Positions 23,846 through 29,979 of a DNA stretch of 30,475 bases are shown one piece after another. How positions within the stretch are numbered: the stretch's first letter is position 1; each line of letters opens with the position of its first letter. Source of the DNA: Spirochaetales bacterium (GTDB lineage Bacteria > Spirochaetota > Spirochaetia > Sphaerochaetales > Sphaerochaetaceae); assembly GCA_022785155.1 (NCBI GenBank), contig JALFRH010000034.1:1-30475 (forward strand), given 5' to 3'. The position numbers and the translations under genes are program-made. Below the pieces are notes generated by a model that was not told the origin of the DNA, searched no databases, and saw only the letters and a program-made list of their open reading frames with translations.

Positions 23846-24311
23846 TCAATCCTTCTTAGTCGGCTCCCCCGTAAACGGGTCGAAAAGTTCCTTCATCACC
23901 AGCTGTTCGGACAGTTTGTCCTCAACAAGCTGGTTCTGAATGTACTTTTCTATCGCCTCCTTGTTCCGGCCCACCGTATCCACGTAGTATCCCCTGCACC
24001 AGAATTGCCTGTTGCCGTACCGATACTTCAGGTTTGCGAACCTGTCGAATATCATCAGGCTGCTCTTCCCTTTAAGATATCCCATGAACGTCGATACACT
24101 AATCTTCGGCGGAATTGAGACCAACATGTGTATGTGGTCATCTCAGCTCCGCCTCGATTATCTCTACTCTCTTACGGTCGCAGAGTTCTATTAATATCTT
24201 CCCTACTTCCACCCTTATCTTGCCGTAGATTATTTGTCTGCGGTACTTGGGTGCGAAAACTATGTGATATTTACAATTCCATTTGGTATGAGCTAGACTA
24301 TCCTCACTCAT
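23846..24311 (-). pseudogene. tnpA: IS200-type transposase TnpA, frameshifted
   Basis: HUH (Y1) transposase split into two frames. The first runs from the ATG at 24311 (AAGGAG upstream): MSEDSLAHTKWNCKYHIVFA, PKYRRQIIYGKIRVE and IIEAEL, then stops at 24138. The second resumes with DHIHMLVSIPPKISVSTFMG, which carries the HUH motif (HIH), followed by LKGKSSLMIFDRFANLKYRY and the catalytic Tyr region YYVDTVGRNKEAIEKYI. Around 24130-24137 the sequence CTGAGATGACCAC replaces an expected continuous EAELC..DHIH, so a 1-2 nt indel is likely. No slippery heptamer is evident, so programmed frameshifting is not favoured. The product would be inactive. Confidence 0.85.
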
Positions 24312-24369
24312 AGGTTCTCCTTTATAATCTCGGTGCAACTGGCGGTCGCACCTCCATTATGGAGAACCT
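24312..24369 (-). promoter_or_regulatory. hairpin sequestering the tnpA ribosome binding site
   Basis: AGGTTCTCC (24312-24320) pairs perfectly with GGAGAACCT (24361-24369); the arm next to the start codon contains the tnpA AAGGAG site. Inner partial pairing (ATAAT/ATTAT, GGTGC/GCACC) extends it. IS200 elements are known to block tnpA translation by such a leader stem-loop. Confidence 0.75.
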
Positions 24370-24440
24370 TTTTATTTCTGCATAGCTAAAGCTTTTATCT
24401 GACTCCCCAGCCGAGTTGGGGGTTTACTTGTTCCAAGAAA

Positions 24441-24469
24441 AGCCGGGTGGATATTTCACCACCACGGCT
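24441..24469. repeat. IS200-like left-end hairpin
   Basis: AGCCGGGTGG pairs with CCACCACGGCT with one bulged A around an 8-nt loop (10 bp paired). Its GGTGG/CCACC core resembles that of the other end hairpin. Confidence 0.7.
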
Positions 24470-24491
24470 CAGTAATCGGTAGCTTCTTTTC

Positions 24492-24899
24492 CTAGATTCT
24501 TGCAAGCAGCTCAGGTGGAGTAAATGCCATCACTCTGCTCTTTGAAAAATCTCTAACATTTCTTGTGATGATATAGTCGGCATGAATACGTTCAGCAGTA
24601 ACGCTCTGAACTGCATCCTCAAAATCCTTCCAATTAAGATCTGCAGCATGGGTCAAATCTGATACGCTGAAATCGGCAAACTCAAAAATCAAATTCAACT
24701 TGTGAAAAACATCCTCGATTTTCTCCGGGTCTAACTGCTTGCGCATGATATAGACCAAATTTGCAAAGGTCAGCGTAGACACATAGCCTTTCATTTGCTC
24801 CGTCTCACACAGCTTCCAGATCATTGCGGAGTCTTTCACATAATCTGGCCGGTTCAGAAGGACATCGAGAATAATATTGGCATCAATCAACAGCACCAT
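24492..24899 (-). CDS. PIN-domain ribonuclease toxin (VapC-like)
   Basis: 135 residues, small cytoplasmic PIN nuclease. Acidic active-site residues are visible: D6 in LLIDANIILDVLL, E94/D95 in WKDFEDAVQS and D117 in ITRNVRDFSKS, with the family pattern STLTFANLVYIMRK between. This is the PIN_3-type group usually paired with Phd- or AbrB-like antitoxins. The ATG at 24899 overlaps the antitoxin gene by 17 bp, so the pair is translated together. Expected to cleave RNA when not bound by the antitoxin. All expected motifs are present, so it appears intact. Confidence 0.9.
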   Translation of the reverse strand: MVLLIDANIILDVLLNRPDYVKDSAMIWKLCETEQMKGYVSTLTFANLVYIMRKQLDPEKIEDVFHKLNLIFEFADFSVSDLTHAADLNWKDFEDAVQSVTAERIHADYIITRNVRDFSKSRVMAFTPPELLARI

Positions 24900-25125
24900 A
24901 CTTCTGCGTCAGCCTTTCTGTTTTCACTTTTTCAAGAGAATAATCCTCTTTGAGTATTCCAGTGAGGGAATCAGTCAGATAAGAAACCACTGCATTTTTG
25001 GGGATAAACCGCCCAACTTCCCGTCCATTCTTCGTGACAATGACTTCCTGTCCGGACATCACAAGGTTCAGATATCTTCCGAAATTATTCTGCATTTCGG
25101 TTGCAGTTGCGGTTGCAGTAATCAT
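24883..25125 (-). CDS. Phd/YefM-type antitoxin
   Basis: 80 residues. The N-terminal fold is typical of Phd/YefM antitoxins: MQNNFGRYLNLVMSGQEVIV then TKNGREVGRFIPKNAV; the C-terminal tail (about 45-80) is charged and would bind the toxin. The ATG at 25125 has AAAGGAGG 7 nt upstream; the track start at 25152 is inside the operator. Predicted to bind the two TTAGCTAA palindromes at the promoter and repress the operon together with the toxin. Confidence 0.9.
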   Translation of the reverse strand: MITATATATEMQNNFGRYLNLVMSGQEVIVTKNGREVGRFIPKNAVVSYLTDSLTGILKEDYSLEKVKTERLTQKYGAVD

Positions 25126-25138
25126 AGCAGCGCCTCCT

Positions 25139-25179
25139 TTAGCTAATTTCATTATATATAAAATTAGCTAATTTATCAA
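25139..25179 (-). promoter_or_regulatory. toxin-antitoxin promoter flanked by two TTAGCTAA palindromes
   Basis: On the minus strand TTGATA (25179-25174), a 17-nt spacer and TATAAT (25156-25151) make a near-consensus promoter. TTAGCTAA occurs at 25164-25171, within the 14-bp perfect palindrome AAATTAGCTAATTT (25161-25174), and again at 25139-25146, 25 bp apart. They lie on either side of the -10. This is a standard layout for antitoxin autorepression. Confidence 0.8.
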
Positions 25180-25466
25180 GAGGCATTTCATCTTTTTTGC
25201 ATCTTTCAGGGGAGATTTGCCTTTCTGAAATTGCCGTAGGCGCTGACCTTGTTGCAAACTCGATAACGATTTGTTATTGCGTTTGTCATCGTCATCCACA
25301 TGGTCTAATAAAGCCATCAGCGGCGATGAATTCTTCCACAGGGTAGAGGTGGTAGAGGTTTTTGCTGAATTGAAAAAGTAAATTCCACTTTGAAATGTGT
25401 TCAGAACAAAGTTGAACTTAGTCTTACAAATACTGTTAGAGTCCGCTTGAATTAACCCCCTGGGAG
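25180..25466. other. intergenic stretch, debris next to an IS3 end
   Basis: No complete gene. A plus-strand frame without a start (SNKAISGDEFFHRVEVVEVF, ending at a stop near 25381) is not recognised. GTCCGC (25441-25446) forms an inverted pair with GCGGAC at 25468-25473, next to the proposed IS3 end. Confidence 0.35.
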
Positions 25467-25473
25467 TGCGGAC
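25467..25473. repeat. proposed right terminal repeat of an IS3-type element
   Basis: TGCGGAC reads inward, 17 bp from the OrfB-like stop at 25490. The same heptamer reads inward on the opposite strand at 29603-29597, next to the OrfA fragment. Elements of the IS3 family end in TG...CA, and both copies begin with TG. Seven bases is a short match, so confidence is limited. Confidence 0.4.
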
Positions 25474-25489
25474 GTTTTATTGGACTAAA

Positions 25490-26365
25490 TTATAATGCTA
25501 GACCAAGTTCAGTTCTATACTCCTTTGGACTTTTGTTGTTTAAACCTATCTTTATTCTTTCATTCCTGAACCAGTTGAGGTACCTGTCAATGAAGTACAT
25601 GAAATCATCAAGAGTCCAACCCTTCCAGTCTCTTCCGTAGAAGACTTCATTCTTTATCCTTCCAAAGAATCCTTCGCATGCCGAGTTGTCAGGGGAGCAT
25701 CCCTTTTTTGACATGGATCTGGTAAGGCCTCTGCTTTCGAATTGTCTGACAAGCTTCTCATAGAACGATATCTGGAATGACAGACGCGCTTTCCACATTT
25801 CATCTGCAGTCTTCGTTCCCATCGGTTCATCAATCAGTTTATGCAACCTTGCAAGATGCTTTTTGCAGTATTCCAGCTTCTGGTCAATCCCCATGGAGGA
25901 AAAACCATCGTGAGTGAGCGTTTCATGGATACGGAACACATCAAAACGGTCGATATTGTCTGCGGCTCCTACGGAAAGAGCAAACGGTGTTCTCTCTCCT
26001 GGGAAGTCCGCTTTTTCATCGACATGGATGGCTATTCCGTAACAGATATCGTTGATACGATCTTCAGCCAGCCCAAGTTCTGAAAGAAACGGCCTAGCAA
26101 TGTGAGCAGCACGTCGTCCATGTTCTATCCATCCCTTTTCTCCGAATTCCTCACAGTAGGAGACATCGTGCAGAAGGCAAGCTATCACCATCTCCGTTTC
26201 ATCAAAGCCTTCCTTGAGGGCTAACTCTCGCCCGATATTCGCCACGCGATATGTGTGCTCGATCCGATAGGCTTTAGCTTCTGGATGAGCGTTCAGATAA
26301 TCTGCAGCATCGAATTTCCTCTTTAGAAAGACCTCCGTCTTTTCAATAATCTCTCGGCTTAGCAT
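25490..26365 (-). CDS. HD-domain phosphohydrolase fused in frame to an IS3 transposase C-terminus
   Basis: 291 residues. Residues 1 to about 210 form an HD domain: RIEHTYRVANIG (H37), VIACLLHDVSYC (H66-D67) and AADNIDRFDVF (D136), suggesting a small metal-dependent nucleotide or phosphate hydrolase. From about residue 212 it becomes the tail of an IS3 OrfB DDE transposase: RGLTRSMSKKGCSPDNSACE, with the last catalytic Glu in CEGFFGRIKNE, and NEVFYGRDWKGWTLDDFM onward, ending MSPKEYR-like at KSPKEYRTELGL. The switch occurs without a stop, at about 25732. The HD catalytic residues are intact, so the hybrid could be active; only the final residues of the HD region may be lost. The ATG has GAGG 7 nt upstream. 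Confidence 0.85.
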   Translation of the reverse strand: MLSREIIEKTEVFLKRKFDAADYLNAHPEAKAYRIEHTYRVANIGRELALKEGFDETEMVIACLLHDVSYCEEFGEKGWIEHGRRAAHIARPFLSELGLAEDRINDICYGIAIHVDEKADFPGERTPFALSVGAADNIDRFDVFRIHETLTHDGFSSMGIDQKLEYCKKHLARLHKLIDEPMGTKTADEMWKARLSFQISFYEKLVRQFESRGLTRSMSKKGCSPDNSACEGFFGRIKNEVFYGRDWKGWTLDDFMYFIDRYLNWFRNERIKIGLNNKSPKEYRTELGLAL

Positions 26366-26401
26366 TGGCTCTTCCTCTCATATAGGCTGTATCAAACCCA
26401 A

Positions 26402-26749
26402 TCATTTGTTAATCCTTGCCAACAACTGTTCCATGACAGATCTAAGTTTCGGAAGATCGTTTTTCACAGTCAGAAACACTACCCTGTAATCTACATTTCC
26501 GTAGTCATGTACCAACCTGTTCCTCATTCCTGAGACTTTGAACCAGTCATATTCCTGGGAATTCTTCAAATCCTCAGATATTCCCCTGCTGTTTTCGGAA
26601 ATCTGAATAAGACGAAAAACCGTTGAATCAGACATCATCTGGTTACTTGAAAAGGTATCAAGATCAACACCCTCAAGAATGGATAGGATATAGTCAATGT
26701 CATCTATGATTCTTGAAATGAAATAAGCATCATCTTTCTGTCTTTTCAT
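26402..26749 (-). CDS. hepT: HepT-like HEPN-domain toxin
   Basis: 115 residues, all-helical HEPN ribonuclease of the DUF86/HepT family. The active motif Rx4HxY is present: R76-NRLV-H81-D-Y83 in SGMRNRLVHDYGNVDYR. The N-terminus FISRIIDDIDYILSILEGVD is typical. The ATG at 26749 overlaps the last 20 bp of the mntA gene, an arrangement usual for MntA/HepT operons. In characterised pairs MntA adds AMP units to the Tyr of this motif to silence the toxin; Y83 is present for that. Confidence 0.9.
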   Translation of the reverse strand: MKRQKDDAYFISRIIDDIDYILSILEGVDLDTFSSNQMMSDSTVFRLIQISENSRGISEDLKNSQEYDWFKVSGMRNRLVHDYGNVDYRVVFLTVKNDLPKLRSVMEQLLARINK

Positions 26750-27227
26750 AAATCTTGATTCCTTCTTTAAGAATATCATGCAGCAATTCAGGATTGCCGG
26801 AAAGCTGTTCCAATCCCAAAAGATCCACTCGCTTATGCAAAGAAACCCTCAACCTTTCCGCCATTCCATAGAAATCCATCCCTGTGACTGATGTGGAAAC
26901 AAGAAGGTCGACATCACTTGTTTCCTTTGCTTCTGCCCTGGAGTAGGAACCGAACAGATAGCAGTACTCCACATCATATTGACTTAACACCTCTCGGCAC
27001 CTGTCAGTAATGAAGTTCAACGTAAGTATTCCGTGCTCTTCGTCCACGAATGCTTTTTTCTGTAAAAGCTCAAGAATATACTTGTAAATAGGAGTTCCCT
27101 TTTTCTGGGGGGCATTTTCATAGGACTTGTATGAGCGCAACGAAATGCCGGCAATTTCCGCCACCTCTTCCTGAGTCATACCAAGAGTGTTCCTGAGAGT
27201 TTTTAAATCATCACCACTATTGCTCAT
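26730..27227 (-). CDS. mntA: MntA-like nucleotidyltransferase antitoxin with an N-terminal XRE domain
   Basis: 165 residues. Residues 5-60 are an XRE helix-turn-helix (LRNTLGMTQEEVAEIAGISL, RSYKSYENAPQKKGTPIYKY). Residues 75-165 are a minimal nucleotidyltransferase with the GSx10DxD motif complete: GS at 93-94, D105 and D107 in FGSYSRAEAKETSDVDLLV. Such enzymes AMPylate their HepT toxin partner. The fused XRE domain gives the antitoxin its own DNA-binding part; the promoter region carries four TTGCACTT-type boxes that would be its sites. The ATG at 27227 lacks a strong ribosome site. Confidence 0.9.
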   Translation of the reverse strand: MSNSGDDLKTLRNTLGMTQEEVAEIAGISLRSYKSYENAPQKKGTPIYKYILELLQKKAFVDEEHGILTLNFITDRCREVLSQYDVEYCYLFGSYSRAEAKETSDVDLLVSTSVTGMDFYGMAERLRVSLHKRVDLLGLEQLSGNPELLHDILKEGIKIYEKTER

Positions 27228-27246
27228 AGTTGTATTAATAACACCT

Positions 27247-27307
27247 TTGCACTTTAATTACAAGTAAAAGTGCAAATATTGCACTTATATAATAAAACAG
27301 AGTGCAA
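27247..27307 (-). promoter_or_regulatory. tandem inverted-repeat operators upstream of mntA-hepT
   Basis: Four copies of an 8-bp box, alternating in orientation: TTGCACTT 27247-27254, AAGTGCAA 27268-27275, TTGCACTT 27279-27286 and GAGTGCAA 27300-27307. Boxes 1-2 and 3-4 each form an inverted repeat with the same 21-bp start-to-start spacing, and the two pairs are 32 bp apart, about three helical turns. A TATTAT/TATAAG stretch lies between boxes 3 and 4 on the minus strand. These are probable binding sites of the XRE domain of MntA. Confidence 0.75.
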
Positions 27308-27336
27308 GTTTTACACCTTGGTTTCATGCGGAGATA

Positions 27337-27495
27337 TCATCTTTCCGGCTTGATCCCTAGCTTCGAGACATCCAAATCAATACCAATATGCCCGTCGACT
27401 TTTTTGTCATGTAAAACGACTACCGTCTCTGTGTGGCTCGATACGACATGAAGTACGTCTAGTGTAGGGATGTTCACAATAGGGCGATAGCCCTC
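27337..27495 (-). pseudogene. possible RNA m5U methyltransferase (TrmA/RlmD-like) C-terminal remnant
   Basis: Minus-strand codons read EGYRPIVNIPTLDVLHVVSS then HTETVVVLHDKKVDGHIGID and stop at 27339-27337; a TAA lies in frame just upstream. The pattern GYxxxxxxxxDxxxxxxHxETVVLL is the C-terminal signature of TrmA/RumA-type methyltransferases. The catalytic domain is absent. Short and degenerate, so the call is tentative. Confidence 0.4.
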
Positions 27496-27610
27496 TTAAA
27501 ATTTATGTTTGAACACCTAGAGAGGGTGTGGATATGATTCTCACGAGTATTCTTCTACCTTGCATTGTAAGAAGCCAGGAAACAGGTTGATAAATAGACC
27601 GTTTACTGAT

Positions 27611-27637
27611 AAAAACGCAGAAATCCGCAAAAATTTC
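27611..27637 (+). repeat. degenerate copy of the ATPase-upstream palindrome
   Basis: This 27-bp stretch matches the sequence upstream of the ATPase gene (29187 to 29161, minus strand) at 24 of 27 positions. The central palindrome TGCGGAATTCCGCA is decayed here to CGCAGAAATCCGCA. It lies 14 bp before the start of the small ATPase remnant. Confidence 0.7.
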
Positions 27638-27651
27638 AGCAGGAGATTAAT

Positions 27652-27738
27652 ATGGTATACGGACGCAAACGATACCTCGATCAATTGATAAAGAAGAAAG
27701 ATAACGGACGTGTAAAAGTAATCACAGGCCTTAACTAA
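27652..27738 (+). pseudogene. N-terminal remnant of a DUF4143-type ATPase
   Basis: 28 codons with a good ribosome site (AGGAG, 7 nt upstream): MVYGRKRYLDQLIKKKDNGR then VKVITGLN and a stop. It aligns with the first 28 residues of the intact ATPase at 27778-29073 (RTRYLEQLIRKRENGLVKVV then TGVRR), breaking just before the Walker A GKS. It is on the opposite strand and converges on that gene. It is evidence of a second family member lost from this locus. Confidence 0.8.
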
Positions 27739-27777
27739 AGACAATTCGCTATCGCCTCCGCCATTCTTTGTTAAGAA

Positions 27778-29073
27778 TTACAGATCAATAGTACTCTCAT
27801 CTAACAGAAACTGTTCAACACCGATATGCAATATCCCATTATCATCGTACCAAGGCATAAGAACATCTTTCTCTATTATGATTTTTCTGAATGAATCCTT
27901 TATCGCTGTGAACACTTTAAGTTCATTTTCTCTTTTCTCCTCGGTTTCCATCTTATAGGCTGACTGTATGTAATATCTCCGACTTCCGGAAGTGCTTACA
28001 ACAAAATCGACTTCTTTCATCACACGCACATTCTTTCCATCTTTACGCTCATTGAGTTCCATGTATCCAACATCTACCGAATACCCTCGCAACATCAGTT
28101 CGTTGTAAATGATGTTTTCCATAATGTGCGTTTCTTCCATCTGACGGAAGTTGATTCTTGCATTTCTAAGGCCCAGGTCAGTGAAGTAGTATTTATATGG
28201 AGACCCTATGTATTCCTTACCTTTTATGTCATACCGGCGAGCTTCACTGATGAGAAAAGCATTCTTGAAATACTCAAGATATTTTCTTATGGTATCGTCT
28301 GACGTTTTTACCTTAAGTCTGTCCTTAATCATCTTCTCATAATTTGAAGGATTGGTAAGAGAGCCTATCGATGACGATGCTATGTTAATAAGGGCTTCCA
28401 GCACCGGAAGCTGCTTTTCGGATAACTGATGGCGGTTGATTATGTCAGAAAAATAAATCTTATTGAAAAGTCCATTCAGATAATCCATCTTATCCTTATG
28501 AGTGGTGAGGCTCATTACAAATGGCATACCACCGTATGTCATGTATTCATTCCACGCAGAAGATCTATCTCCTTCGTAGGCATCATAGAATTCCTTATAG
28601 GAAAGCGGGTTGACTCTGATTTCATCTCCCTTACCACGAAACTCTGTAAGGATATCTTCAGACAGCATCCTGGAGTTACTTCCGGTAACATACACGTCAG
28701 CATTTTTCTTTTTCATCAGCCCAAGAAGTGTTTCTGTAAATGTCACCTTATCTCCAGGCAAATATGGATTCTCGATTTCCCTGCACTCCTGTATTTCGTC
28801 TATAAAGATGTAGTGCATTCCATCATCTGTAAGTAGACCTCTTAAATATGCTCCAAGTTCAAGCGGATTTCTGTACCTGATGTTTTCATCATCATCCAGA
28901 GCAAGCATGATAATATGATCTTCTGCAACCCCTTCTGCTCTCAAGTAGTTGTAGTAGATATTATTCAGAAGATATGACTTTCCACATCTTCTTACCCCGG
29001 TAACAACCTTCACAAGGCCGTTCTCTCTCTTTCGGATCAGTTGTTCAAGATACCTTGTTCTTTTGATTTCCAT
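27778..29073 (-). CDS. AAA_14/DUF4143-type ATPase
   Basis: 431 residues. N-terminal AAA module: Walker A GVRRCGKS (26-33), Walker B YIFIDEIQE with D93/E94, and the sensor-like VYVTGSNSRML. This is followed by a helical segment with LTNPSNYEKMIKDRLKV and SDDTIRKYLEYFKNAFLISE. The C-terminal DUF4143 part holds a nuclease-like pattern: KEVDFVVS followed by RRYYIQSAYK, recalling PD-(D/E)xK folds (E/D...Q.K). Such proteins are abundant, often in multiple copies, in anaerobes; their role is unknown (defence, TA-like or surface regulation have been suggested). GAGAGG lies 4 nt before the ATG. It has its own promoter and a striking upstream palindrome. Confidence 0.9.
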   Translation of the reverse strand: MEIKRTRYLEQLIRKRENGLVKVVTGVRRCGKSYLLNNIYYNYLRAEGVAEDHIIMLALDDDENIRYRNPLELGAYLRGLLTDDGMHYIFIDEIQECREIENPYLPGDKVTFTETLLGLMKKKNADVYVTGSNSRMLSEDILTEFRGKGDEIRVNPLSYKEFYDAYEGDRSSAWNEYMTYGGMPFVMSLTTHKDKMDYLNGLFNKIYFSDIINRHQLSEKQLPVLEALINIASSSIGSLTNPSNYEKMIKDRLKVKTSDDTIRKYLEYFKNAFLISEARRYDIKGKEYIGSPYKYYFTDLGLRNARINFRQMEETHIMENIIYNELMLRGYSVDVGYMELNERKDGKNVRVMKEVDFVVSTSGSRRYYIQSAYKMETEEKRENELKVFTAIKDSFRKIIIEKDVLMPWYDDNGILHIGVEQFLLDESTIDL

Positions 29074-29096
29074 TTAACCTCTCGATTATTTTGATA

Positions 29097-29114
29097 AACT
29101 CCGCTTTTTTCTCG
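29097..29114 (-). repeat. second copy of the ATPase-upstream half-site
   Basis: CGAGAAAAAAGCGGAGTT on the minus strand, in the leader just past the expected start site. It matches the left half of the large palindrome (CGAGAAAAATGCGGAATT) at 16 of 18 positions. Together the sites flank the promoter. Confidence 0.6.
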
Positions 29115-29122
29115 TCAGTATA

Positions 29123-29150
29123 ATTATAGCACTGCCGCTTTCTGAATCAA
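29123..29150 (-). promoter_or_regulatory. promoter of the DUF4143-type ATPase gene
   Basis: Minus strand TTGATT (29150-29145), 16-nt spacer and TATAAT (29128-29123), preceded by TGC as an extended -10. Predicted start near 29116, giving a 42-nt leader. Confidence 0.7.
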
Positions 29151-29155
29151 GCAAA

Positions 29156-29195
29156 CTCTCGAAATTTTTGCGGAATTCCGCATTTTTCTCGAGAG
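29156..29195. promoter_or_regulatory. 40-bp interrupted palindrome upstream of the ATPase promoter
   Basis: The outer arms CTCTCGA/TCGAGAG and inner perfect 14-bp palindrome TGCGGAATTCCGCA share one centre (29175/29176), with A/T-rich unpaired stretches between. It sits at about -40 to -80 relative to the predicted start. A decayed copy accompanies the ATPase remnant at 27611-27637. Regulator unknown. Confidence 0.7.
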
Positions 29196-29378
29196 ATAAA
29201 ACAAAATGTACTTCCTTAGTTTCCGAAGAAATCAGGTTCTTACATAATTTAGCCTAAGATAACAGCAAAAGCAGAACCATATCCTACTCCTACTTCTTGG
29301 TGGTTTCATGAAACAACTCTCTTCAGATACTTCTTATTAAGGAGGCTTCAGGGATGGTAGTGCGTTCTGACAAACTTT
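29196..29378. other. intergenic stretch without a recognisable gene
   Basis: AT-rich sequence between the ATPase operator and the IS3 fragment. No supported reading frame, RNA gene or terminator was seen. Confidence 0.4.
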
Positions 29379-29560
29379 TCATTCTTTTGTCAGCATCTGA
29401 TTCATTTTCTTCACCTTTCTCTTCATATCCCCGTACAAGCTGTCCAATGTATGCCTCCCATTAGGATACCCAAGTTCCTTAAGACCATGGTGGCCTGCCT
29501 GCAATACCTGATGTATAGATCGATTGCCTTCTCTGACTCTTCCTTTGTGTACTTTACCAA
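29379..29560 (-). pseudogene. IS3-type OrfA (transposase helix-turn-helix) fragment, frameshifted
   Basis: From a TTG at 29560 (AAGGAGG 10 nt upstream) one frame reads LVKYTKEESEKAIDLYIRYC then RQATMVLRNLG. The continuation GYPNGRHTLDSLYGDMKRKV then KKMNQMLTKE and stop lies in another frame. Joined, they match the N-terminus of IS3-family OrfA of the KYTKEE...IRELGYPS type that accompanies OrfB proteins ending with KGCSPDN...EGFFG, the same type as the tail at 25490. A frameshift lies near 29480. The remainder of OrfA and OrfB is absent here. Confidence 0.7.
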
Positions 29561-29596
29561 AACCCTTTTCCTCCTTAAGAAAAAGTCTGGGATTTT

Positions 29597-29603
29597 GTCC
29601 GCA
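29597..29603. repeat. proposed left terminal repeat of an IS3-type element
   Basis: On the minus strand TGCGGAC begins here, 37 bp before the OrfA start, as expected for a left end. It matches TGCGGAC at 25467-25473 in inverted orientation. Confidence 0.4.
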
Positions 29604-29648
29604 GTCCCCTTCCGTTATGTCGCAAAACAAGATTGCAGTCAGCGTGTC

Positions 29649-29664
29649 AGCCCCCTAGGGGGCT
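29649..29664. repeat. perfect 16-bp palindrome
   Basis: AGCCCCCTAGGGGGCT is fully self-complementary. It lies between the IS3 end and the terminase remnant. It could be a recombination or protein-binding site, or a terminator stem (tight loop, no U-run). Confidence 0.5.
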
Positions 29665-29727
29665 TGGTATGAGGAGAAATCATCTCTTGATGCAGACATC
29701 CATCTGTACGGGACTCTCTGCAGCCAT

Positions 29728-29979
29728 CTAGGCCAGAACCTCCTTGCCGTATTTTCTGATCATCCTGGCCAAAAACTCGGCGCAGAGATTGACTCCGCTC
29801 TTCTGTGATACCTTCAGGAATTTCTTAACAGGATGAATCTTCTCTCCATTCATTTCCACCGGTTCAGGGAATGACAGCACTGATGCAGCTGTCCCCTGGT
29901 TAATCTTGTCGACAAGAGCCTTCGGCTTTCTGACCGCCCCTGCTCTGGAGCCTCCCCTGGAGGTTCCGTCCTTTGGCAT
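29728..29979 (-). pseudogene. P27-family phage terminase small subunit, N-terminal part only
   Basis: 83 codons from an ATG with GGAGG upstream: MPKDGTSRGGSRAGAVRKPK then ALVDKINQGTAASVLSFPEP and KKFLKVSQKSGVNLCAE. This matches the N-terminus of P27-type terminase small subunits (GTxRGGxRxGAGRKPKAL...VLxFPEP...DYLxxxQKxG). Homology fades after residue 70 and the protein stops at about half its normal length or less. No large terminase or portal gene lies downstream. It is a prophage trace or a fragment carried by recombination; a short product could still be made. Confidence 0.7.

Larger units (their letters stand above)
23679..24471 (-). mobile_element. IS200/IS605-type element carrying tnpA only
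   Basis: About 0.8 kb with the single-strand transposition architecture: a hairpin at each end (23679-23699 and 24441-24469), a tnpA reading frame inside (frameshifted) and no tnpB. The end upstream of tnpA is bordered on the minus strand by TTAC (24475-24472), a typical target tetranucleotide for this family. A further hairpin CCCCA/TGGGG at 24405-24421 resembles the transcription stop known upstream of IS200 tnpA. The element ends are inferred from the hairpins. Confidence 0.8.

Noticed and set aside
24130..24140. Programmed frameshifting in tnpA
   Set aside because: IS200 transposases are normally single-frame, and no slippery heptamer is visible at the break.
27541..27744. 67-codon minus-strand frame with a hydrophobic stretch
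   Set aside because: It covers the ATPase remnant, whose plus-strand reading has clear homology and a ribosome site; the minus reading is its shadow.
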